A stretch of DNA of 64,000 nt from Taudactylus pleione. Lineage: Eukaryota > Chordata > Amphibia > Anura > Myobatrachidae. The stretch spans positions 55,078,001 to 55,142,000 of the forward strand of contig JAUIMM010000200.1 of NCBI GenBank assembly GCA_031769625.1, given 5' to 3'. A program made the position numbers and the translations under genes. Below the pieces are notes generated by a model. That model searched no databases. It saw nothing but the letters and a program-made list of their open reading frames with translations, and was not told the origin of the DNA. Below are positions 24,331 to 37,468 of this stretch, one piece after another (position 1 is the first letter of the stretch; every line of letters starts with the position of its first letter).

Positions 24331-26667
24331 CAGTGTTCTCCCCAGGCTGTTTTTTGCAGGCGCACCACCCGGCAAGAAACAGCTACCGCCCGGCACTTCC
24401 ACCCACCCCCATGACTCCTCTGATTGAAGTAAAGCCTCAGCACTGTGTACCTCCTGTGCTATCCCCACGGGCAGCTGTCTGGCTGGCTCAGGTTAAACGG
24501 TGTCTACCGGCACTGTCAGTGTCAGGGGAGGGTTAGGTGGCTAGACACAAGGAGCTGGATGTCAGAAGCCCAGGAGAGAGCAGCACCAGCACATACCACA
24601 GCAACATTACAGACAGGGTGTGCATGAATCCCAGGGGAGCCTCCAGCCAGGACAAACCAGAGTTGGAAGTACTCCCTGCTGTATTGCAACTGCGTGGCAG
24701 CCACACAAGCGGGTAAGCTCAGTTGCTGCACATGCCCAGGGGAGAGGGCAGCTTATTAGTTTCTATGAGTTTGGCCTCTTCTCATTTACTTTTATGTCTG
24801 CATCCCTGCCATGTAAAATTCAAGCCATTCAGCCAGCCAATACAGTCTTAACAGTAGATCAGGTCTTGGAATAAAACAATTTCTGTGGTGCCGGCAAGTG
24901 GGGACAATATCAGGGAGCTGTATAAAAAATAAATTAAGTAGTGCAGCACTAAGTAACCTGATGCTGATTTCACTAGAGGAACCAGATCCCTCAACTTATT
25001 GGACCCACTTCAGTCAGACTTTCGTTCCCAACTTTCCACAGAGACAGCACTGACTAAGGTAATAAATGATCTGGTCACTGCCAAGGCCATTACTCACTTC
25101 TAATTCTTCTAGATCTCTCTGCTGCCTTTGACACTGTTGATCAATCTCTTCTCATGCAAACACTACAATCCCTAGGTCTTCAAGACACAGCCCTTTCTTG
25201 GTTCTCATCCTACCTATCTAATCGTTCTTTCACTGTTCGCTTTTCTGATTCTACCTCCACTTCGCTACCTATCAGTTGAAGTACTGCAAGGCTCAGTCTT
25301 GGGTCCTCTGCTTTTCTCAATCTATAACACCTCTCTTGGCAAACTAATCAGCTCTTTTGGTTTTCAGCATCATCTGTACGCGGACGATACTCAAATCTAC
25401 CTATCCTCCCCAGATTTGTCACCATCTGTCCTGGTCCGTGTCATTGAATATCTCTCTGCCATTTCATCTTGAATGACATCTCACCACCTCAGACTTAATA
25501 TATCCAAAACAGAATTAATTATATTTCCACTGGCCAATAGTAGTTACCAACCTGATATCTCTATTACTGTTGACAACTCGACAATCAGCTCCACCCCACA
25601 AGCTCACTGCCTAGGTGTGATTCTTGACTCTGAACTGTCTTTTGTTCCCCACATTCAATCTGTCTCTAAATCCTGTTACATACATCACTAAAACATAGCC
25701 ATAATTCGACCATATCTTACACAAGACACTGCAAAAACTCTAATACATGCACTCATTATTTCCAGCATTGACTATTACAATAGTCTCCTTACTGGTCTTC
25801 CCAAAAACAGACCCTTGCCGCTAGAATCCATTTTGAATGCAGCTGCGAGGCTGATCATTCTTGCCATACGTTCAGTGTCTGCTGATCCACTCTGTCAGTC
25901 CCTCCATTGGCTACCGTATTCAATATAAAATGCTTACACTCACACATAAAGCTATTAACCAAACCACACCAACATACATCCCTTCACTTATCTGAAAATA
26001 TCTCCCAACCCTACATCTCCGCTCTGCACAAGATCTGTGTCTCTCCTCCTTACACATTACTTGTTCCCATGCAAGGTTACAGGACTTTTTTTGGGCTACA
26101 CCCACCCTGTGGAATGCCCTCCCACTCACAATAAGACTTTCCGCTAGTCTCCAAACATTCAAGCGTTCTCTGAAAATTCACCTCTTCAGACAAGCTTATC
26201 AGATTCCAGAACCGCCCCCATAACTTTTATAGCTCCCTATCTAACTCCCTTCTTATAGTTTACACATATCACATTTTCTTAATTTCACATCCTCCTGACC
26301 TTAGGCCAACTTTCCAGCGTGACTGGATCATACAGCTCACCAAGAACCTAGATTGTAAGCTTGCGAGCAGGGCCCTCTTACCTTTATGTCTGTCTTTTAC
26401 AACCCAGTCTTGTTTTATTAATGTTGATTCAAATTGTAAAGCGCAACGGAATATGCTGCGCTATATAAGAAACTGTTAATAAATAATCACAGACTTTGCT
26501 TATGAAAAAGCGGCAAACAACTGAAGAGGAGAATTAATATCAAAAATTATATTTCAAGTTGAAATCATTATAAGGTTAGGGTTTAAAACATTTTATTATT
26601 GTGAAGGCCCGCACCCGGCTACTTCTTGATGCCACCTGGCTGGAAACATTTTCTGGGGAGAACACTG
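24331..26667. mobile_element. hAT-like element carrying an L2 LINE insertion
   Basis: The left CAGTGTTCTCCCCAGGCT and right CTGGGGAGAACACTG ends are inverse. GAAGC occurs on both sides, but a full 8-bp duplication is not readable, so the superfamily is inferred from the termini only. The L2 fragment at about 24,951-26,488 makes up most of the interior. Confidence 0.75.
24951..26488 (+). pseudogene. Broken L2-type LINE, reverse transcriptase and 3' end
   Basis: LINE reverse transcriptases copy element RNA into the genome at a nick. Translation across frames gives, in order, a stretch like [20 protein letters not shown], then [16 protein letters not shown], then the catalytic box YADDTQIYL (about 25,372-25,400). 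The thumb-like region follows (LRLNISKTELIIFPLA and CLGVILDSELSF), then the C-terminal part ending near LHLFRQAYQ. The 3' end has the familiar L2 tail with GATTGTAAGCTTGCGAGCAG and CTATATAAGAAACTG. Stops and frameshifts break the frame many times, and the 5' portion (endonuclease) is absent. This is an old, 5'-truncated copy sitting inside the hAT-like element. The longest intact piece is about 72 codons (25,473-25,691). Confidence 0.88.
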
Positions 26668-27364
26668 GAAGCGCTGACCTGGCATTGCTATAATGGTAAA
26701 TTGTCCCATTAAATCATCTGTTATTGTTGCTAATAACTGACAAAAATTGTGGAGCTTATTAAATAGGCCCCTAAATAGGGTACATACGGGTGTTTGTTTT
26801 TATATTGTACATAGTCTGTTCTTTCTTATGAATATATTTGTTACATGAAGTATTTTATATTGCGTTCAAAGACAAATTAAACTGATCATTATCTCAATCT
26901 ATCACACCACATGAAATTGAAAGCAGACTTTTCAAAGGTTGAAACTGAAAGTAAAAAAATAATTTTGCAAAAGATAGCAAGTCTAATTCCAAAATCTACA
27001 AAAAAAAATATATTAAATTGGACATCTAAATAATAAAGTAGATTGACTTCCATCCACATGCTAAAAGAACAATGGTCAGTAATTTATGGACCTCTATTTT
27101 TATATTTATAGACTCCCATAAATCCGGAGCAGTGTCACAAAAGGAAAGTGATAAAAATCTTTCAATTGGGGGAAAAATCAGAATCAAGAAATTATATATC
27201 TGTGAGTCTGACTTCTATTATGAGTATATTATTAGATATGAAACATATTGTATCAGCGCGGTTATATAGTGGGATGAGGAAAGGAGGGTGATTATCTCAG
27301 TGGTGCACCAGCTGCCAAGGTTTAGTCAATTTTCCAGTATGAATATCACCACAATTCAACAAAA
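26668..27364. other. Unassigned AT-rich DNA
   Basis: No gene or clear repeat. Confidence 0.45.
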
Positions 27365-27896
27365 TACAGCATATAAACAAAGAGTAGGAAAAGACACAAC
27401 CAGCGGCGCTCAAGACAAACACACAAGTGTAATACTAAAAGATACCTTTATAGGAGTTTTCTTTATCCATGCGCTGTTAGTTTGGGGTACGCCCATCGTT
27501 AATGTTTAAAGGAGTGAAAAGTCTTTTACATGTGTTCTCCAGACTAGGCTGTTAAAGAAACCTTTATATACTTTAATTAACCCACCATAATTGTGAGTGG
27601 GGTACACAATGAATATTTGATTGATTGAAGAATTTTTCTCTGTCATTTATAGACTAATTTAAGAGCCATCATATGAACATACTACACGTGTTTCTATGCT
27701 TTTTATTTTTCATATCGGCTGAGCAAATAACACTTAAGGACTTCCTAGAGAAAAATAAAAAACAGGACTCATGCTGCCTAATATCAGGACATCTCTCCAT
27801 ATCCAACAACATCAAGTGACGTATTAGTTTTACACTTTTGTTTGTCTTGAACGCCGCTGGTTGTGTCTTTTCCTACTCTTTGTTTATTTGCTATAT
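27365..27896. mobile_element. DNA element with terminal inverted repeats of about 70 bp
   Basis: The left arm (27,369-27,438) contains AACAAAGAGTAGGAAAAGAC and ACAACCAGCGGCGCTCAAGA. The right arm (27,822-27,892) carries the inverse with a few changes. There is no coding sequence between them. The superfamily is not clear. Confidence 0.8.
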
Positions 27897-28339
27897 AATG
27901 GGATGACAATGCTTAACAATGCTCTTGATCCGGGCCAGGGAGCAGGTAGCGCCGGCAAGTGTTGACTCAGGTAGGCACCATAAGGGAAATGGTTGCAGCC
28001 CTGTTTGTATCCCTCATGTGTGGGTGTACCTGGGCAATTGCAGCCGCCGTCCCAGCTATAATCCAGCAGTATTTAAGGATCTTCCATGAGTTGTACATTG
28101 CTATCTGATATTTGGGGATTTTTTTTTTAATTCAAAGTTGTTTCTTTAATTATTTATCTATATGAAATAATGTATTCAATAATTTATATTCTCTGGTTTT
28201 ATTTATTTATATTCTATGCATTATTTTTTGGAATGGAGAAAGATGACACAGATCTGACATATTAAAAGAAACAGCAAATGCAGTTTAAAACAGCAGTGTG
28301 CATCAAATACAGAACAGTGAGAGAGGATGTAGAGATACT

Positions 28340-28514
28340 GGGGTATATTTACTAAAGTGCAGGTTTTTAGAAGTGGAGATGTTGCCCATAGCAACCAATC
28401 TGATTCTACTAAAGATTCATCTAGCACCTTCTAGAAGATAATAGCTAGAATCTGATTGGTTGCTATGGGCAACATCTCCACTTCTAAAAACCCACACTTT
28501 AGTAAATATACCCC
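28340..28514. repeat. Foldback MITE (CCCATAGCAACCAATC family), clean copy
   Basis: The arms GGGGTATATTTACTAAAGTG and CACTTTAGTAAATATACCCC are inverse, flanked by ACT on both sides. The interior CATCTAGCACCTTCTAGAAG serves as the undisturbed reference for the copy at 45,073-45,276. Confidence 0.92.
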
Positions 28515-28847
28515 ACTGACAGAAACAGTAACGACATAAATATATTGTGAAGTTCTAGTATGAAGGACAGAAAACACATAGACCAACAAACAAGCGTAAC
28601 AACAGCAACTGGATACAAATACATAAAAAGGATAATATCGTTATTAAATACATAAGTAGGCCACAGAAAGTCAGCACTGTCTGTCAAGATTAGGTAATTT
28701 AATAAAAACTAACCTTGAGGCATGTTCTATACTACTTGCACCTTGTTCCACCCCTTTGCTCTTCCCACTCTGCTATTTCTGCCCACACTGACACAGTTGT
28801 GGCATTGTTTGTCTTAAAGGCACGCCCCAGTTAGTGCTATAACTAAA

Positions 28848-29272
28848 GGTGTGCGTATAGCACTGTGTTTTGGTCTTGGTTCTAAATCATTGTCGTGTTT
28901 TGGTTTTGACAAAGCCACCCTCAATTGTTTTGGTTCGGTTTCCGTATTGGTTTTGGATTTCTATAAAAAATTCTAAAAACAGCTAAAATCATATAATTTT
29001 GTTTGTTTTCCTGTACCATAATTAACATCAATAACATTCATTTCCGGTCAATTTTGACCACCTCAGAGTACCTGAAGGTAGGGACTTAAATGCAATCCAA
29101 AATACGCAAGATCTGGTATTTAGATCCAAGCTCTGAACTTGATGAGAAGACCAAATCAGGGACTCGGTTCTACTCAGAACCCCAAATGGTCAGAGCCAAA
29201 ACTTGGTTCTACTCGCAACCCCAAAGTTTGTGTGTGATCGGTTTTCCGCAAAACTGAACCAGTCATCTCTAG
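28848..29272. repeat. Probable MITE with TTTTGGTTCGG motifs
   Basis: The right end AAAACTGAACCAGTCATCTCTA resembles a common frog MITE end. The interior repeats GTTTTGGTTCGGTTTCC and AACTTGGTTCTACTCGCAAC. The left end is uncertain. Confidence 0.5.
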
Positions 29273-29463
29273 GTAGAGTCCCCCACAACTCATGTAAGTG
29301 CTGGCCAATGGCCCCCATATGCGCAGATGGACTCACTTTTCGGAAGAGCTGACCATTGTGATTGCAATTGCAATTGTATGTGCATACCGGAATTATTAAT
29401 GCCGGTGTGCATGCGGTAAATGGAGGGATGTATAGCATTCAAAATGCGATGCTTGATACATCT

Positions 29464-29513
29464 CTCTCACTCACTCACTCACTCACTCACTCACTCACTC
29501 ACTCACTCACTCA
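29464..29513. repeat. (CACT)n microsatellite
   Basis: About twelve perfect CACT/TCAC units. Confidence 0.95.
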
Positions 29514-29565
29514 GTAATGGATTCTGAAATCAAAGTGATTCTTGTCTTTTTCACATTTACATAAT

Positions 29566-30141
29566 ATGGGTTCAGACCCATTCGCTAGGCTGCGTTCACA
29601 CGTAGCATGCCGATGTTTGCAATGTGCGCATGCGTATGCAATGCGCATGCGCAAACCAGTCCATGTGATCGCCCCTTGTACATAGATGCCTCACTAGCTT
29701 GAGTGGCAGGATGAGCTGTTTGTGGGTGGTGACAGTTGGTCGATGGAAATGGGGGAGTGGTGGTGTGAACGCAGGCATTTCTGAGCATCTTAACGCCGCT
29801 ACAGAGGCGTGCACAATTAAGACGCAGCATCATAGTACACGTCACATGGTTGATTTACACACTGAAGCACTCGCAGTGCTTGCGGTAGGGTATGGTCAGC
29901 CACAAGTGCTGCGTACGGTTCCGATGGTACTCGATATTGCCAATTGTTGCATACACTTCCTGGAGATGACATGTATCACTAAGGGAAAGTGGGCGTCTTA
30001 AGACAGGCTGGTGTCTAAATACACACTGCGATCGGACGCCAAGTCATAGTGGGTGTTCTAATGCCTTGCCGTGCAATCACGGGATTTGCATACTTTGGCT
30101 GCGTGCGAACGCGTCTAGCGAACGGGTCTGAATCAGGTCCT
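29566..30141. repeat. Inverted-repeat MITE, about 575 bp
   Basis: It starts GGGTTCAGACCCATTCGCTA and ends TAGCGAACGGGTCTGAATCA. It matches the element at 33,186-33,754 in the opposite orientation (CCAAGTCATAGTGGGTGT). Confidence 0.85.
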
Positions 30142-31423
30142 CAGTCCCATGCCATTTTGCATGGCACATTAAACACCAGAAAAGGCAGAGCCGTAAGCAG
30201 ACTTTTTGGTTCCCTGTGCCAGAAAGAGCATTGGCGCCCCCTCCTCCCCCATTTTTCAAATAGGGAAATAAAACCCGCTCCCGTAAAAGGGTTATGGCCT
30301 CATGGGGAAGGGTCATGGAAGAGATAGGGGAGACCATGAGATGCTGGGGATAAAAGAAGAGGAAGTTACAAGTGAGAATGGTAATAAGCAGAAAATTGAC
30401 AGGCCTAAACAGTGCCCCCTGCCCTGTGGTGCCCTGTGTCATGGCACAGGTGGCACTACCCTAGTTATGGCCCTGAGAAAGGGTAACCCTCTTGGCTAAT
30501 TTTGTTTAGGTCTAAATAGAGTTTTTGACATGGCGCCTGATGCAGAGTTGGACAGAAAGCAGGTGTATGTATTCTTTCTCACATTATGTTCGAGGGGAAA
30601 AAGTATATTTGTCCGTATGCAGAGTTGTGGGTACTTTGTGTGCATCCGCTACATATCTGAAAGCTGTGGCTTCCTACCAGTCATTATCATAATCAGTGAG
30701 CATTTGCACCAGTAGTCTAGAAATAAGAATATCTACATTTATGTACAACCTTGTATAGCCCACAATTCCATCGCTATGCACTCACTGAATTTTGCCATGT
30801 AAGAACAGCCCAATACTACTTCAGTCACAAGTAAAAAGTGAAAACACCCAAGCACTTAAAAACACACTGATACCTAAAAGATATACCTGCAGCGGTATAT
30901 AACAGAAAGGGGAACAAATTGCAACCCCACAAAAACAAAAATAGAAAGAAATACCACACTGGTAGAAAAGTGAATATAAAAATATAAATTTAATATAAAT
31001 CAGGAATTATTAAGATAAACATAACCATGAGGGGCAAGACAAATAAATGACAAGGCAGATAATTGATACAAGAAAACAAAGAAAAAATGAACATACTGTA
31101 TAAATAGCAATAGTATATGTAGAAAGTGAGCATATGAAAAATAGTAAAATTAGATTGTTAATAGCTGAATTATAGATGAAGCTGTGCTGTTATCCAGATA
31201 GTAAAATAACAGTCAATGAATTTATAGGCAGTTAAGATGCAGCCGAGTAACTTGAGTAACTTGACAAAAGTTCATACGTGTTACCTTGTATATGGCAACA
31301 GTGTGTCCGCCGTACTGTGGCAAAGTATCTGTCTATGCAATTAAATATGCAGCGTGAAACTTCAATAGTGATGGACACAAGCTGACTTGTCACCCCGTCG
31401 GGCGCAGCAGTGCTTGGTACAGC
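30142..31423. other. Unassigned DNA
   Basis: A 121-codon minus-strand frame spans 30,077-30,442 and crosses the MITE edge. It shows no domain. From 30,820 on the DNA is A-rich and empty. Confidence 0.45.
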
Positions 31424-31820
31424 CAGGGCCGCCAAGAGCCGCGGCGGGCCCAGGTGACAGGGGGCGTGGTCTAATCAGGGGAGGCGTGGCCACGTCCCCT
31501 TAGGAAAAAAACACAGAAAAAAAAAACATTTTAGCAGCACCGCTTCACTGGGAGGGGGGCACTGTGAGCCCTTCAGCCTGGCGTACAGCCAATGGGGGTC
31601 ACGATCAGGATGATCGCTCCCCCCATAGGCATAGGAGACTGCTCCAGCTGCTGCGAGCAGTCTCCCACTGCAGCCCAGCACACAGCAGCGTGTGCTGGGC
31701 TGCTGTGATGTAGGAGGGAGTGGGGGGGGCTGTGCCGGACCAGGGCCCCCGCAGGGCCCCTCCAGCAAGCCTGGGCCCCGGGTAATTTGTACCTGCTCCC
31801 CCCCCCTCTCGGCGCCCCTG
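31424..31820. mobile_element. Non-autonomous hAT element, 397 bp, 8-bp duplication
   Basis: It starts CAGGGCCGCCAAGAGCC and ends CTCTCGGCGCCCCTG. The exact duplication GGTACAGC lies at 31,416-31,423 and 31,821-31,828. The same family occurs reversed at 39,064-39,473. The 97-codon frames inside are not genes. Confidence 0.92.
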
Positions 31821-32429
31821 GGTACAGCTTGATACAGGTTAGGATAGTGTTACTGACCAGCATCGAGTTCTCAGGCTGCTATGGAAGCTCCGGTGCAGTG
31901 GTTCCCTTTCCGGCTTAGAGGTGAAGGAAGCCGGTCAGAAAAACGGAGCTGGGGGAGAGAAAGCTGGGAATAATTCCAATCATGCAGGGACTGTGCGCGG
32001 CCGCGACTTGGTAGAAATCCCCGCACTGGGACGGCAGACGACAGATACTGAAGGTAGCATGCATGGACTGGTAACAGCACAAATCAGTGTAGTCAGGTGA
32101 TGGGAATTTCATCCCATTCCTGGGAATTATTCAAGCGCAACTGTTTTATAGCCCGTACATGTCAGCTCTGGCACATGCACAGCGAGAAACCATGCAAGAT
32201 AGGCTATGCAAACATATATGCATTTAGCTCTTTGCACACAAGGAAGCAGTAATTACTGTACTGCCAACTTGAATTCCACTCTACATTGGTCCTACAACAA
32301 ATAAATAGGGTAATAAATGCACACACACTCTGCCATCAGGGCGTCATCACTTTTCATATCCCCAATAATGGCTTAAAAGTAAAGGAATATAAGTTAATTT
32401 CTTAATGTTTTTGTAGGCATGTCACTATG
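31821..32429. other. Unassigned DNA
   Basis: No recognisable feature. Confidence 0.4.
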
Positions 32430-34354
32430 CCCAATCACTAGACAACCCTCTGTGGGTCTCAGACACTCCAGATGTTTTATCTCAAACACTCTCTATGCCA
32501 TTTGACTAAACTTAGAATACACCACCTTTATTCTCATTTAATTGATTTGACCTCACAAGCTTGGCCCACCATTTCTCAGACGTGGCACACAGAAATACCC
32601 AAATTACCTGATTTTGAGTCAATCCTTACAAATTTGGAGTTTGTTTTACCTAACCTTAAATCAGCACGGCTGCAAGAGATCTGTACATCTTAGACTACTG
32701 AATCACACTTATATATCCCCTGCTCATAGGAAACACTTTGTGCCATCTGCCACTGGGAATTGTATCAATGCCTCTCTTTCCCATAACCTACTGTATGGTA
32801 TTGTGGAAAGGTCAGTAAGCTTTGGAATAAACTCTTTTATTATCTAAATTCCTCACTGAAACTTAAATTATCTAAAAATGCTGCTGATTTCCTCTTCGCT
32901 GACTTCTCAGCATGGGAGGCAGAATCCTGTTAGATCTGTGGAAGCCCTGCTAGAGGGTTATGGTAACAGTAGCCAAGCAATTAATCCTCAAACCTTGGAT
33001 TTTACAGTCTTCTCCCACATTGAATGGAACATTTCTGTGCAAGAGGTGCTTTATTGTGAAAACGCATGGCTATTTTTTGTTTATTATTGAAAAGGGAGTC
33101 TTGGCTTTTTCCAAAAAGTGGGGAGCTTCTATAGAGTGTCTACCTGCTCAAACCCAGATTAATATTTGGAAGGTCTTTGAACACAGGGCTCGATTCAGAC
33201 CCGGTCACCAGATGCGTACACTCACTCCCAATGTATGCAAATTTGGCTAAGTGACGGTAAGGCATAAGCACGCCCACTATGTCTTGGCGTGCGATCGCTT
33301 TGTGTAAGCAGATGCCCACCAGCCTGTCTTAAGATGCCCACTCGCGCACGTCATCTCCAGGAAGTGTATGCAACCATCGGTACATCGGGTACCATCTGAT
33401 GCATTTGCAGCGCTTGAGGTTGACTATACCCTACCGCAAGCACTTCAGTCAGGTGATGTGTACTATGACGCTGCCTGTTAATTATGCATGCCTCTGAAAC
33501 GGTGTTAAGACACTCAAACACGCCTGAGTTCGCACCTCCACTCCCCCGTTTCTAGTGGCCAGACCCTGCCACCATCCACAAACGGCTTCTCCTGTCACTC
33601 ACTCTCCTGGGCTGTCCATGCTCGGCGAGCGTACGCTTCCCAATCTTTCGCAGTGGTTCACGCACGCGCACTGTGATGCATACGTATGCGCACAGTGAAA
33701 ACCATCGGCAGCTACGTGCAAACGCTTCTTAGCGTCCGGGTCTGAATCGGGCCCACAGAGTGGTTCCTGTTATGACAGGTCACTTAACATAATCTCTCGT
33801 CTCATTCCCTAGGTCTTTATCTGACCTGTTTTAATTATTTTATTTTTATTTGGATATGCCTTCTCTTTTAGGTACAGTCTGACGTACTTCATTTTTATAA
33901 TTTTCCGGCTCCAGTGCTATTCCCCTTTTTAATAGGTTCCCATCGCGACATGGGTATTATGATATGTTATGATATAATATGTGATGTATAATATATAATA
34001 TATCATTTATACATATTGTGTACTATTATTGTTTCAATATTCCAATTTATCTTTCTGCACTTATTGTATGTGTATTTCAATATGTTTTCATTTTATACCT
34101 GTTCTGTGGAATTTATTGTACCTACTTTCTAGATGTCAAGGGATTTTCTTCAACTTTCCTTACTTTTGTGCAATTATATTTCTACATCTACTATAGACCG
34201 AAAACGGAAACATTTGTAACAGCAACTTTTATGTTTGTTTCATGTCAGGAAGCAACACAGACTACAATTCAAATGTTGTATTGTATTTTATTCTTGAGAT
34301 GTATGATGTACATTTTCTTTTTGCTTTTCAATAAACAGATTAAAAAAAAAGGAG
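32430..34354 (+). pseudogene. L1-like LINE 3' end, broken, with a nested MITE
   Basis: The stretch before the MITE translates in pieces such as YISPAHRKHFVPS and SVSFGINSFI, reminiscent of the C-terminal part of L1/Tx1 ORF2, but with several stops. After the MITE (33,186-33,754) the DNA continues as an untranslated region and ends TTCAATAAACAGATTAAAAA, a poly(A)-like tail at about 34,345-34,354. No reverse transcriptase core is present. L1/Tx1 is my best guess from the tail and the weak protein match. Confidence 0.55.
33186..33754. repeat. MITE nested in the LINE, ACA duplication
   Basis: It starts GGGCTCGATTCAGACCC and ends GGGTCTGAATCGGGCCC. ACA flanks both sides (33,183-33,185 and 33,755-33,757). 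Confidence 0.88.
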
Positions 34355-36173
34355 TATAGGTTATTTATTCTAACTATTTCCTAGAAGTACAGTTACCAAA
34401 CATCACATCTTAAAGCAAATAACTGTCAGAAGGATAGTCTTGTCATGTCACATAAATAACAATTCATATCTAAATTATAACAGACAGTCTGGATAGAAGA
34501 CTAATACTTAGAAATCAGGAAACCCTGAAGATGTTTTAGATTAGCATATGGCCATACAGTATGAAGATCTGAATAACATGACAAGAATTATTATATACAA
34601 TAATGTAAAAAAAAATAATGTAAAGATTAAAAAAAAAGATAAAAAATGTTTTTCTATTATATATACATAAGCAATAAATATATTGGTGAAATAAAAATAT
34701 AATAAATTAGCATACATATTAAATAAAATATTTAGTTCAGTTCTGTCATTAAGGCCCTCTGGGCACAAAGACGTCATATTAAAAAACCAATATGCCTCTC
34801 TTCTGCAATGTGATTGAAACATGTCACCCCCTCTTTGGTGATATTTATTGATTCTATCCCTTTAGTGGACAATTCTTCAGGTTTGACATAATTGAAATTG
34901 CTAAAATACACTACATATATATTGAGAATTAATAATATATAATATTAATAATATTGCATTTATGTTCCAAGAACCTAAAGCCAATATAGTGTAGCTGACA
35001 GTTACATTCTTACACAGATATTGTAATTAAAATTATATATGTTAAACATCTAATTTGCTATATATGATTCAAATTTATGTAACCCATTTGCAATATAAAT
35101 ATAATTATACGTAGTGCACAAGAGCTCTTACCCCACTAGTTTGACCATGGAATCATAGACACTGCTGAGACCTGTTTCTCTAATGTCTCCAGCTTTAAAA
35201 AAAAAAATCTTGGTGCTAGTCTCTTTCTGAATGTTTCTGATATTTAATTTACAGCACAAGATTTAACTGCCAGAATTGCTTTAAGCAGATCATCATCCTC
35301 ACATTTTATTTATAAATAATTTATTTAATATTAAAAGATTGAGGGGCACATTTTTGGTGGCTTTTAAGTTGCTGAACATAGCAGCGAGATTGCCGTGTGC
35401 CTCCAAGGTGTGGGATGTGATAGCTCCTAAATTGGAGACTGAATCGCCAACCTGCCAGCCAAGCGTTGCAGATTATGAAGCCAAAAATCACGGGCATGCC
35501 AGTATTTTTTCAGAGTTGTTTTAAAATAAATAAATGCAAAAATCTGCATAGGGTCCCCTAAGTACAACCAGCGCAAACTCTTGTGTCAAGGCTGGTATTG
35601 GCAAAATCAGGATCACAAAGATTGTGAGGTCCCCCCTAAATCTCCATTACCAGCACTAGGCATTACCAGCCAGGGCTGTTGGTACTATAGCAGGGGTGAC
35701 ATGCTGTGTGGGGTCTCCCTGCCATAGTGCACATCACTCAGCTTAGGCTGGTTAGTACAAGGCTGATATTCCAAGGGAAGTACTGTAGGTTCCACAAAAA
35801 ATGTGGCCTACCCCTGAGGTATAACCAGCACTGTGCTGATCCCCTCTTCTCAGGGTAGTGGTTGTGGGGCCAAACATTTGTTGTAAAATAAAAAGCACTG
35901 TAGGTCCCAGCTAGCTCTGTCATACCCAATTTTAAGGGTTGTCAGGACATGCTGGCACTTTGAATAAAGTAGGTACACAGTCACCATAAAAAACACTTCC
36001 CCAGACCCCTCATTAACCATTTTATTACTTACATATCCATAGGAAAAGGTACTTTTTGATCTAAAGTTCGCATACAAGGTATGTGGCAAAATAAAAATCC
36101 ATACTGTACATAGTGATTCTCTCTTACGAGGCTCTGATAATATGCAGGTCACTCGCAGGCACTGCCATAGGAA
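34355..36173. other. Unassigned AT-rich DNA
   Basis: Several low-complexity A/T tracts occur. From about 35,540 to 35,940 there are repeated GGTCCC and ACCAGC phrases of an element I cannot name. No gene. Confidence 0.45.
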
Positions 36174-37282
36174 TAGTGGCGTAACTAGGGGGGGTCGTCC
36201 GGTGGCTCATGCCCTGGGTGCCGTCGGCCTGGGGGGAAGCTTGGGCACTGCCGACCGCGGTCCAGGCCCATGTTTCGTTTCAGTCAGTGTAGTGCAGACC
36301 GCAGTGAGTGCGGTAAACACTACACAGTAAAACAAACACACCACTGCCAGCGCTGTGTAGTACATGCTGTGTGTTTTAGCAGGTAATGAGAGTCAGAGAG
36401 ACTCTCATTGGCTGCTGCACCCACGACCGTAGCCAGGCTGGAACTCACTCATGAGCTCCGCCTTCTGGCTCCCGCAGTGGGTGAAGGGAGGGAAGCCATG
36501 ACATCTCTCCCATAGTGCTGAGTGGGTGGACGGAGGAGCGGACTGCAGCGGGCACAGGAGCAGGGATTCAGGTAAGTATTGTGGGTTTTTTTTGTGTGTC
36601 TATGTGCTATATATGTAAGGGGCAATACTGGGGGTACTGTATAAGGGGCACTGCATAGGGGGTCCACTACTGGGGGCACTGTGTAAGGAAAAAAAGTAGA
36701 AGGCGCTGTATAAGGGGCACTATTGGGGGCACTGCATAGAGTGGACGACTACTGGGGGCACTATATAAGGGGCACTGCATAGGGGGGACCACTACTGGGG
36801 GCACTGTATAAATGGCACTACTGGGGACACTATATAAGGGGCACTGCATAGGGGGGACCACTACTGTATAAGTGGCACTACTTGGGGCACTGTATAAGGG
36901 GCACTACTGGGTGCACTATATAAGGGTGCACTACTGGAGGCACTGTACAAGGGGCACTACTGGGGGCACTGTATAAGGGGCACTACTGGGGGCACTGTAT
37001 AAGGGGCACTACTGGGGGCACTGTATAAGGGGCACAACTACAGTGGGCATTGCAAGAAGGGCACTACTACTGGGGGCATTAAGGTATATATGGAATGGAA
37101 AGGAATGTTCTCAGAGTGACGAGAAACGGTCGTGTGTCATGTTGACACGCCCCCCATTTTTCAGTGGCTACACCCCTTGTGGCATGTGGCCATGCCCACT
37201 TCTCACCGCATGCACATAGGAAGTGGGGGGGCTCAATTTTTCATCTTGCCCATGGGCTCCAAATACCCTTGTTACGCCACTG
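36174..37282. mobile_element. hAT-type element with internal minisatellite
   Basis: It starts TAGTGGCGTAACTAGG and ends GTTACGCCACTG, a widespread hAT terminus. The duplication CATAGGAA / CATAGCAA (36,166-36,173 and 37,283-37,290) has one mismatch. There is no transposase. Confidence 0.9.
36615..37075. repeat. Minisatellite in the hAT element
   Basis: Units of about 25 bp follow ACTGGGGGCACTGTATAAGG plus GGCACT, with 15 or more copies. The shared GGGGGCACT / GGGGGCATTACTA style links it to the repeats near 21,540-21,950. Confidence 0.9.
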
Positions 37283-37468
37283 CATAGCAATGAATGTAAA
37301 CACTCTGCACCCATGCACTTTGTCCCCCAGATTTTTCCAATATTAGCCTAGGCTGAAGCGCTATTCACATTTGTGGGTGACCCTACAATTTTTTTTTCTA
37401 ATTTATTTATTTATTACATTATTTTAAATAGTGGCAAACAAGATAACTGCATTAGCAGCTGTCATAAT

